Below are positions 16,092-22,040 of a DNA stretch of 29,459 nucleotides, in pieces (the first letter of the stretch is position 1; the number at the start of each line of letters is the position of its first letter). A program made the position numbers and the translations under genes. This stretch comes from an uncultured delta proteobacterium (GTDB lineage: Bacteria > Myxococcota_A > Polyangia > Polyangiales > Polyangiaceae): contig CAIOHM010000333.1 of the NCBI GenBank assembly GCA_903858055.1, positions 1 to 29,459 of the forward strand, in the 5' to 3' direction. Below the pieces are notes generated by a model. The model was not told where the DNA came from and searched no databases. It saw only the letters and a list, made by a program, of their open reading frames with translations.

Positions 16092-16337
16092 ATCCCCCTT
16101 TTTTGGGTCAATGGATCCGACGCTGTGCGAGGAAAAGCAGCGCGAAAGGCCTGAACATCGGTGCACATCCGAGGGGCCCATGGTAGCGTTGAGCGGCCGC
16201 GGCAATTCCCGTCGGTGTCGAGAAAAAAAGCCGCAAGAGGCTCCCGCCGCTTCGCCGGCTTTACCGGAACATCCGTTCCGCTCCGACGCTTCCGAACGTT
16301 TCTTCGCTCCGCGGCGAAAAGCCACTGAGGTCCTTCC

Positions 16338-17042
16338 ATGAGCACTGGTTCCGAACGAAAGCCGCCTGCCCGCCCGAGCCTCGCGCCGCGGCCCGTCGGT
16401 GCGCCCAATTCGGGCGTCGTGCCTGGCGGTCGACCGGCGTCGTTGCCCGTTCGTCCGGTCATTACGGGGGCGCCGCGTCCGTCGCTTCCGCCGCCGCCGG
16501 CCCGCCCCGGTGCCACTCCCGCCCCGATCGGCACGCGTCCCGCCACGCCGAACCCGGCGTCTGCCAAGCCGACCACGCCGCGACCAGGCGCCGCCGTCCC
16601 CATCGACCCGGCGATTGAATCCGTGTGCCGATCGTTCGAAGAGCACCTCCCCGTGCTCCTCGCGGAGCCGTTCGAGCGCCGTGGGCAGGTGTTCTCGCGC
16701 AAGGCGGGGCCCGCAGCCATCGCGGCTCAGTACGTCGTGCGCTTCGCGCGCAAGGCGCCCGATCCGCAGCGCGGTCCCGCGGTCGAGCTCGTGATCGTGG
16801 GCGGCAACCGTGTTCCGCACGGGCGCATTCAGCAGATTCAGCGCCTCATCGGCGCGCGCAAGCCGGCGGGTGACGACCACCTGCGCGGCCTTCGTGCGTT
16901 CTTCGGCGAGGCCGACGCGCGCCTCCTCGTGCCCTTCGATCTGAACCTCGACGAGCCCGAGATCACGAGCATGAACGTGGCGGCGAAGGTCAGCGCGCTC
17001 GTCGAGCTCCTCGATCCAGTGCTGCCGAAGGTCATCCCGTAG
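16338..17042 (+). CDS. Unrecognised protein with proline-rich N-terminus
   Basis: I do not recognise this 234-residue protein. Residues 1-90 are a Pro/Ala/Arg low-complexity segment with repeated PxRP-like motifs, likely disordered. Residues from about 91 form a compact domain starting IDPAIESVCRSFEEHLPVLL, then VELVIVGGNRVPHGRIQQIQRLIGARKPAG and a segment LLVPFDLNLDEPEITSMNVAAKVSALVELLDPVLPKV. No signal peptide or membrane helix is seen. GAGG (16327-16330) is 7 nt before the ATG. The 246-bp gap upstream is less G+C-rich than the genes and probably holds the promoter. A strong terminator follows the gene, so it is likely monocistronic. Confidence 0.7.
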   Translation: MSTGSERKPPARPSLAPRPVGAPNSGVVPGGRPASLPVRPVITGAPRPSLPPPPARPGATPAPIGTRPATPNPASAKPTTPRPGAAVPIDPAIESVCRSFEEHLPVLLAEPFERRGQVFSRKAGPAAIAAQYVVRFARKAPDPQRGPAVELVIVGGNRVPHGRIQQIQRLIGARKPAGDDHLRGLRAFFGEADARLLVPFDLNLDEPEITSMNVAAKVSALVELLDPVLPKVIP

Positions 17043-17069
17043 CGAGCGCGCTGCGCCGTGCTCGAAGAT

Positions 17070-17108
17070 GCGTCGTCGTGCGAATCGCACGGCGACGCTG
17101 TTCGTTTT
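17070..17108 (+). terminator. Strong intrinsic terminator after the proline-rich gene
   Basis: Positions 17070-17082 pair with 17086-17098 in a 13-bp, almost all-GC stem with one G-U wobble and an AAT loop. A T-rich tail follows (TGTTCGTTTT, 17099-17108). It starts 28 nt after the stop of the upstream gene. The rest of the 302-bp gap (17109-17344) shows no gene, and I saw no convincing promoter in it. Confidence 0.7.
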
Positions 17109-17344
17109 CGTGCGCTCCGCGTGCGAGCCGTGCGCTGCCTGCGGAATCGTGAGCGTGCCGAGGGCGTGTTCGCTCGACGCTCGACGACGTGGCGCGCACC
17201 CTCGAACGTGCAAGCCGAAGGTGCGGCAGCGCCGAGCGATGGTCGCCCGGCGAGGACGCTCCTTTGCCCGCGGAAGGGTGCTGCGTGAGGGCAGCGCTCC
17301 GATGCGTGCATGCTGCACGGCACGGCTCGCTTCGGAGAAAAAAG

Positions 17345-18790
17345 ATGCAAGCTACAAAGAGAAGAGATGCGGGCGACGTCGTCGTCACGGTCTCCTGGGG
17401 AACCTATGCGCTCGCCGCGCATCGCGTGGCGCGCGGCGAAACCTTCGCGCTCGGAGAGGGGGGATTTCTGCCCATTCCGCGTGCGACACTCGGCGCTGAC
17501 CGCGTGGAGTACGTTCGCGTCACCTCGACGGGACGCGTGCTTCTCGAGCTCCCGATGGACCTCGCGGGCCGGGTATGTGTCGACGGCACCGAGCGCTCGC
17601 TCGACGGCTTCGTGAGGGAGTGGCAGCTCGTGAACGGGCTCACGGCGCGCCCAACGTCGGTGGATCTCCCGGTGGGGGCCGTGGTGGAGTTCGCGCTCGC
17701 GGGCTCGCTCTTCACGCTGCGCGTGGAGGTGGCGGGGACCGAACAGGCGATTCCACGGGGCCTCATGCAGCAGCTGAGCCCCTTGGCCTTCGCGATGACG
17801 GCGCTTTCGCTGGCTCTCCACGGCGCGCTCGTGGGCGTCTTCGTGTTCACGAGGCAAGGGCTCGAGGCCGACGCGCAAGACGCGCTCGAGCGTGACCAAA
17901 TCCTCTTCATGCGCGCCATGCTCCAAGCTTCGGCGGAGCGTGAGCTCGAGCGCACTCCGCCTTCGCAAGAGGCCGCGGCTTCGGAGCCGAGCGGCGGCGC
18001 GAGCCAAGCGGCTGCCGGTCCGACCGGGCGCGCGGGGTCGAGCGTGTCGCGATCGCAAAAGGGCCGCCTCGCGGTGGAGGGGCCTCCCGACAACCCCGAT
18101 CCGCACGTGGCGCGAGAGCGGCTCCTGCGCGCGGTAGAGGAGTTTGGTCTCGCCGGGATCTTGAGCGCGGACGTGGCTGTGAAGCAGCGACTCTCGTCGC
18201 CTTGGAGTGAGCTCGCGGGCGCTTTGGGGCGTGACGCGATCGCCGCCAACGGCTCGCTCTTCGACGCCGTGCCGGGCGATGCCTTCGGTCATGACGGCCT
18301 CGGTGTGGCGGGTTCCTCGCGCGGCGGCGGCGGTGACGGCGACTTCGTGGGGCTCGACACGATCCACGGACTCGACGTGGCGGCCGTCGGTGGACCACGG
18401 GGAGCCATCGGGGGGCGCGGCGTGGGTGGACGTGACGGGCCCGCGGGGCATCGTCCGCGCTCGCCGGGCCTTCGTGCCGCTCCGGTCGAGACGAATGGGC
18501 GCCTCCCTGCTGAGCTGATCCAACGGATCCTCCGTCAGCAGTCGGGGCGCCTTCGCTTTTGTTACGAAGCAGGCCTCGCCAAGAACCCGAACCTCGAGGG
18601 GCGGGTGGCCGTGCGCTTCGTGATCGACCGCGCAGGCTCGGTCTCGCTCGCGAGCGACGCGGGGAGCGACTTGCCCGACGCCGCGGTCGTGAGCTGCGTG
18701 GTGCGCGTCGTCTCGGGTCTCACGTTTCCCGAGCCGCCCGACGGCATCGTGACCGTGACCTACCCCGTGGTGTTCTCACCGGGCCTGTGA
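17345..18790 (+). CDS. AgmX/PglI C-terminal domain envelope protein (TonB-like)
   Basis: A 481-residue protein with a single likely membrane helix at about 144-168 (PLAFAMTALSLALHGALVGV). A cytoplasmic N-terminal domain precedes it. A long Gly/Ser/Ala-rich spacer follows, and then a C-terminal domain from about 383: GRLPAELIQRILRQQSGRLR, FCYEAGL, VAVRFVIDRAGSV, SDLPDAAVV and GIVTVTYPVVFSP. This is the AgmX/PglI C-terminal domain, known from myxobacterial gliding-motility proteins and architecturally like TonB. The two cysteines (FCYEAG and SCVVRVV) are family features. GGAG (17334-17337) is 7 nt upstream of the ATG. Membership does not prove a motility role because myxobacteria have many paralogues. 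Its end overlaps the convergent methyltransferase by 15 nt. Confidence 0.82.
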   Translation: MQATKRRDAGDVVVTVSWGTYALAAHRVARGETFALGEGGFLPIPRATLGADRVEYVRVTSTGRVLLELPMDLAGRVCVDGTERSLDGFVREWQLVNGLTARPTSVDLPVGAVVEFALAGSLFTLRVEVAGTEQAIPRGLMQQLSPLAFAMTALSLALHGALVGVFVFTRQGLEADAQDALERDQILFMRAMLQASAERELERTPPSQEAAASEPSGGASQAAAGPTGRAGSSVSRSQKGRLAVEGPPDNPDPHVARERLLRAVEEFGLAGILSADVAVKQRLSSPWSELAGALGRDAIAANGSLFDAVPGDAFGHDGLGVAGSSRGGGGDGDFVGLDTIHGLDVAAVGGPRGAIGGRGVGGRDGPAGHRPRSPGLRAAPVETNGRLPAELIQRILRQQSGRLRFCYEAGLAKNPNLEGRVAVRFVIDRAGSVSLASDAGSDLPDAAVVSCVVRVVSGLTFPEPPDGIVTVTYPVVFSPGL

Positions 18791-19555
18791 CGCCTCTTCG
18801 GCGAAGGGCGGCGCGCCGATCCACTGGCGCCAGCGCGTGAGCACCTCGCGGTACTCGCGCGTCATGGCGGGTCTCGTCTTCTCGTCTCCCCCTGTGGCCT
18901 CCCACTCGACGAGGGGCTCGAGCGTCGCCATGCCGCCGACGTTGCCTGCTGCGAACGCGACGAGCACGAGCCGCGCTGCCTCACCGGCGCGGCCGTGCAC
19001 GAAACGCACGACCTTCGGCGCGAGCCCCGAGCGCACCGCCTCGACGATCAGCGCGTCGAAGCGCGCGGCGGGGTAGGCGAGGACCACACGGCCCGCGCGA
19101 CCGAGGAGCTGACGGGCCGCCTGCATGAAGAGCGGCAGCGATCCGCTGATGGCCCTGTTTTTGTCGGCCGAAGGCGAGAGTGTAACCGTATGTGCTTCGA
19201 AATACGGCGGATTGATCGCGACGAGGTTCGCGGTGCCGCGGGCGGTCTCGGCGAAGGCTCGGGCGTCTTCGAACGCGAAGCTCGAGCGATCGGCGAAGCC
19301 GGAGGCGCGCACGTTGCCCTCGGCCGTGGCGATGCTCCCCCCGTGCAGATCCACGAAGGTCACGTGCTCGAAGCCGCAGGCGGCGAGGAGCTGAAGCCCA
19401 ATGACGCCGCTGCCGCAGCCGAGGTCTACGGCGCGCCGTCGCGCCTTCGGAGCCGCGAGACCGTGGAGGAACGCGCCGAGCAGCACCGCATCGACGTTCA
19501 CGGGGTACACGCCCGCGGCGCTCTCGGTGAAGACGATGCGTGGCTCGAGCCCCAT
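18776..19555 (-). CDS. TrmN6/YfiC-like N6-adenine methyltransferase
   Basis: A Rossmann-fold SAM methyltransferase of 259 residues. VDLGCGSGVIGLQLL is motif I and FVDLHG the following acidic loop. AINPPYFEA is the NPPY catalytic motif of adenine-N6 and related amino methyltransferases. The overall pattern, with an N-terminal NVDAVLLGAFL segment, resembles tRNA1(Val) A37 methyltransferase (YfiC/TrmN6). Other small NPPY methyltransferases acting on RNA or protein are possible. The ATG at 19555 begins MGLEPRIVFTE. A TTG at 19591 would add 12 residues but lies beyond a hairpin. It is divergent from queG, 66 bp apart, and both act in tRNA modification. Confidence 0.82.
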   Translation of the reverse strand: MGLEPRIVFTESAAGVYPVNVDAVLLGAFLHGLAAPKARRRAVDLGCGSGVIGLQLLAACGFEHVTFVDLHGGSIATAEGNVRASGFADRSSFAFEDARAFAETARGTANLVAINPPYFEAHTVTLSPSADKNRAISGSLPLFMQAARQLLGRAGRVVLAYPAARFDALIVEAVRSGLAPKVVRFVHGRAGEAARLVLVAFAAGNVGGMATLEPLVEWEATGGDEKTRPAMTREYREVLTRWRQWIGAPPFAEEASQAR

Positions 19556-19557
19556 CG

Positions 19558-19579
19558 CTGCACCATGCCCGTGGTGCAG
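19558..19579. promoter_or_regulatory. 22-bp perfect inverted repeat in the divergent methyltransferase/queG region
   Basis: CTGCACCA (19558-19565) and TGGTGCAG (19572-19579) are perfect inverse complements around a 6-bp centre. The element ends 2 bp from the methyltransferase start codon and 42 bp from the queG start. As DNA it could be an operator serving both genes. As RNA on the minus strand it would place an 8-bp hairpin in the ribosome-binding region. Confidence 0.45.
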
Positions 19580-19621
19580 GCCGCGCCGCAAGGGTCAAGG
19601 ACGCGCTAACCTCGTGCGCCG

Positions 19622-20710
19622 ATGGTTGCCCGGTCGCCTGCGACGAAGCCTGCGCTCTCCGCCGATCGGCGCGCCGAGCTCGTGCGCATCGAGGCCGCAC
19701 GCTTGGGTTTCGACGCCGTGGCCTTCGCGCGCGCCGAAGAGCTCACGGTCGAGTACGCGCGCTACGAAGCGTTCCTCGCGCGCGGCGCCGAGGGCGCGAT
19801 GAAGTTCCTCGCCGACGACCCGGAAGCGCGGCGCAGCGTCGATCACCGTCGCTTCGTTCCTGGCGCTCGCACGGTGATGTGCACCGCGACACGCACGACG
19901 AGCGAAGCAGGCGAGGGGCTCGAGGCGCTCGTGGCTCGCTACGCGCGGGGGCGCGACTACCACAACGCCCTCAAGCGAAAGCTGAAGAAGCTGGCGCGCT
20001 TCGTGGCCACCCTCGGCGACGAAGGCGAGGACGTCGTCGCGCGTGGTTACGTCGACGCCGCGCCGATGCTCGAGCGCGCCTGGGCCGCACGCTCGGGGCT
20101 CGGCTTCATCGGCAAGAACGGCCTCTGCATCGTGCCCGGTCTTGGGTCTCTCGTGATGCTCGGCGAGGTCGTGACGACCCTCGTGATCGCACCGGGGCAG
20201 CCCCTCGAAGAGCGCTGCGGCAGCTGCACGCGCTGCCTCGACGCCTGCCCGACGCAAGCCTTCGATGCCCCGTGGGTGCTCGACCCACGCCGATGCATCG
20301 CCTACTTGACGATCGAGCACGCAGGCCCGCTCCCCGAGGCGCTCGAGCCCTCCGTAGGCGCGCACCTCTTCGGCTGCGACGACTGCCAAACCGTGTGTCC
20401 GTTCAACGCGGCCAAAGGCACGCGCGAGCCGCTGCGGGAGCCGAGCCTCGTGCCGCTCCCGACGTGGCGCGGCCTGACGCTGCGCGATCTCTTCCGCGCG
20501 GACGACGACGAGCTGCGCGCGCTCGTTGACGGGACACCGCTCCGACGGCCCGGCGTGGAGGGGCTCTTGCGCAACGCCGTTTGGGCGCTCGCGGCGACCG
20601 CGGACCACGCGGAGGCGGAGTCGCTCTTGGCGGAAGTCGCGGGCGATCATCGTCATGGGCTCGTGCGCGAGACGGCGCAGCGCGCGCTCGTGCGGCGTCG
20701 CGGCGGCTGA
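19622..20710 (+). CDS. queG: Epoxyqueuosine reductase QueG
   Basis: QueG carries out the last step of queuosine synthesis, reducing epoxyqueuosine in tRNA to queuosine with cobalamin and iron-sulfur clusters. The 362 residues include the catalytic and cobalamin region RGYVDAAPMLERAWAARSGL and GFIGKNG. Two 4Fe-4S motifs follow: CGSCTRCLDACP at about 199-210 and CDDCQTVCP at about 252-260. A C-terminal HEAT-like helical repeat region ends the protein (LRNAVWALAATAD and HGLVRETAQRAL). The ATG at 19622 is the first plausible start. No other queuosine genes lie in the window. Confidence 0.95.
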   Translation: MVARSPATKPALSADRRAELVRIEAARLGFDAVAFARAEELTVEYARYEAFLARGAEGAMKFLADDPEARRSVDHRRFVPGARTVMCTATRTTSEAGEGLEALVARYARGRDYHNALKRKLKKLARFVATLGDEGEDVVARGYVDAAPMLERAWAARSGLGFIGKNGLCIVPGLGSLVMLGEVVTTLVIAPGQPLEERCGSCTRCLDACPTQAFDAPWVLDPRRCIAYLTIEHAGPLPEALEPSVGAHLFGCDDCQTVCPFNAAKGTREPLREPSLVPLPTWRGLTLRDLFRADDDELRALVDGTPLRRPGVEGLLRNAVWALAATADHAEAESLLAEVAGDHRHGLVRETAQRALVRRRGG

Positions 20711-20732
20711 CCCGAGCGGGAAAGCGAAGCGT

Positions 20733-20778
20733 GTCACCCGATCGGGTGACGCCCGCGGCGTTGATGGTCCGCGCGGAC
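20733..20778. promoter_or_regulatory. Two perfect palindromes upstream of the repeat lipoprotein
   Basis: GTCACCCGATCGGGTGAC (20733-20750) is an 18-bp perfect palindrome. GTCCGCGCGGAC (20767-20778) is a 12-bp one, directly after a TTGATG at 20761-20766 that could be a weak -35 element. They lie 55-100 bp before the lipoprotein start. The first could instead be a queG terminator stem, but no T-run follows. Two adjacent palindromes fit operators better. Confidence 0.4.
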
Positions 20779-20833
20779 GACGCATGTTCGAGCTCTCCGA
20801 GACATCCCTCGGCGACCTTCAGGAGATTGCCTC

Positions 20834-21157
20834 ATGGTTCGTTCCAAGCTCGCGTTCGTGGTTCTTCCTCTCGTCCTCGCGCTTGCGGCCGTCGGTTGTG
20901 GGGGCGCTCCCGAGGCGGAGTACGACGAGCAGGGGCAGCCGCTCGCGACCCGCGAACATGTCGCCGCGGCGGCCTCCGTTGCGGACGAGGTGATGGGCGT
21001 GCGCGAGCGTTTGGTCGGGCGGAACGACCAAATCACGGACGCGGTGACGACCCGTGAGCATGTGCTCCGCGTGAACGACCAAATCACGGACGCGGTGACC
21101 ACCCGCGAGCACATCCTCCGCGTGAACGACCAGATCACGGACGCGGTGACCCAGTAA
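20834..21157 (+). CDS. Small lipoprotein with 17-residue tandem repeats
   Basis: A 107-residue protein of no family I recognise. The N-terminus is a lipoprotein signal: RSK, then a hydrophobic stretch, then AAVGC with C22 as lipidation site followed by Gly-Gly. With no Asp at +2, outer-membrane sorting is plausible. The mature part of about 86 residues is charged and probably helical. Its last 44 residues are two copies of NDQITDAVTTREH(V/I)LRV plus a shortened NDQITDAVTQ, and an earlier ATREHV suggests an older degenerate copy. AGGAG (20821-20825), 8 nt before the ATG, is a strong ribosome site. The gene faces nth and stands alone between queG and a hairpin. Confidence 0.75.
   Translation: MVRSKLAFVVLPLVLALAAVGCGGAPEAEYDEQGQPLATREHVAAAASVADEVMGVRERLVGRNDQITDAVTTREHVLRVNDQITDAVTTREHILRVNDQITDAVTQ
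21023..21154 (+). repeat. 51-bp coding tandem repeat, 2.6 copies
   Basis: Units begin at 21023, 21074 and 21125; the third is cut by the stop codon after 30 bp. The full copies differ at only a few positions. The length is a multiple of three, so copy-number change keeps the frame and adds or removes 17 residues in the lipoprotein. Confidence 0.9.
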
Positions 21158-21158
21158 C

Positions 21159-21177
21159 GCGCGCGTAAGGCGCGCGC
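21159..21177. terminator. GC hairpin between convergent lipoprotein and nth genes
   Basis: GCGCGCG (21159-21165) and CGCGCGC (21171-21177) form a 7-bp stem with a TAAGG loop in the 26-bp gap between two convergent stops. It is symmetric enough to act on both strands, but there is no T-run on either side. Confidence 0.4.
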
Positions 21178-21183
21178 AGACGC

Positions 21184-22023
21184 TCAGGGACGAGCGGCCC
21201 GCTTCTTCGGAGGCGCGGCCGCTTTCGTCTTGGTCGCTTTCGCGCCGAGCTTCGCGCCCCGTCGCGCCGCGACCTTCTTGGGCGCAGCAGCATTGGCCCT
21301 CGCCTTCGGCGGCTTTCGCCCGACTTCTTCCGCGTGAAACGCGCTCGGGCAGAGCTCCTTCACGCCGCAGCCCTCGCAGTTCGGCTTGATGGCGCTGCAG
21401 ATGCGGCGCCCGTGGAAGATGAGGATGTGGCTCGTCTCGTCCCAGCGGTCGCGCGGGAGAAGGGTGCAGAGTGCACGTTCGATCTTTTCGGGCTCGACCT
21501 CGCGCGTGAGCCCGAGACGCTGGCTGATGCGCTGCACGTGCGTGTCGACCACGACGCCCTCGGGGCAGCCGAACGCGACGCCGAGCACGACGTTCGCGGT
21601 CTTGCGGCCGACGCCCGGCAGCGCCACCAGCGCTTCGAGCGTGCGCGGGACCTCCCCGCCGTGATGCTCCACGAGCTGCTTCGCGAGGCCGACGATGTTC
21701 TTCGCCTTCTGCCGGAACATGCCGATCGTCGAGATGAGCGGTTCGACGTCGCGCGCCGGGTCGGCCTTGGCGAGCGCTTCCGCCGAGGGGAACGCCGCGA
21801 AGAGTTTCGGCGTGGCCTTGTTGACGGCGACGTCGGTGGTCTGCGCGGAGAGGACCGTCGCGCACAGGAGCTCGAAGGCGTTGGCGTGCACGAGCTCGCA
21901 GTGCGCGTCCGGGTGAATCGCCTTCAGCGCATCGAGCAAACGAACGGCCTCGGCCGAGGACGCACCCTTGCGGGCGGTGCGCTTCGCGGTCGAGGCGGTC
22001 GTCTTCTTCGCGGTCGAGGCCAT
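21184..22023 (-). CDS. nth: Endonuclease III
   Basis: Nth is a DNA glycosylase/AP lyase that removes oxidised pyrimidines in base-excision repair. The helix-hairpin-helix LPGVGRKTANVV carries catalytic K141, and D160 (VVVDTHV) is the second catalytic residue. The 4Fe-4S cluster cysteines C209, C216, C219 and C225 keep the C-x6-C-x2-C-x5-C spacing. At 279 residues it is longer than E. coli Nth (211) because of a Lys/Ala/Thr N-terminal tail of about 20 residues and a Lys/Arg/Ala/Pro C-terminal tail of about 50. It begins 17 nt after the gyrA stop and is probably co-transcribed with gyrA. No Shine-Dalgarno site is present. Confidence 0.95.
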   Translation of the reverse strand: MASTAKKTTASTAKRTARKGASSAEAVRLLDALKAIHPDAHCELVHANAFELLCATVLSAQTTDVAVNKATPKLFAAFPSAEALAKADPARDVEPLISTIGMFRQKAKNIVGLAKQLVEHHGGEVPRTLEALVALPGVGRKTANVVLGVAFGCPEGVVVDTHVQRISQRLGLTREVEPEKIERALCTLLPRDRWDETSHILIFHGRRICSAIKPNCEGCGVKELCPSAFHAEEVGRKPPKARANAAAPKKVAARRGAKLGAKATKTKAAAPPKKRAARP

Positions 22024-22040
22024 GGAGGCTCGTGCTCGCG

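Noticed and set aside
16091..16107. CCCCCTTTTTTGGG as a terminator after the RNA methyltransferase
   Set aside because: The stem would be only three or four pairs with the T-run in the loop, so it is not a credible intrinsic terminator on either strand.
16111..16341. 76-codon frame ending in an ATGA overlap with the proline-rich gene
   Set aside because: No ribosome site, no family resemblance and a less G+C-rich composition; more likely the promoter region of the next gene.
17068..17499. 143-codon frame with a Cys-x2-Cys-x2-Cys stretch
   Set aside because: It overlaps the terminator and the start of the AgmX-like gene in another frame, is Arg-rich and has no ribosome site.
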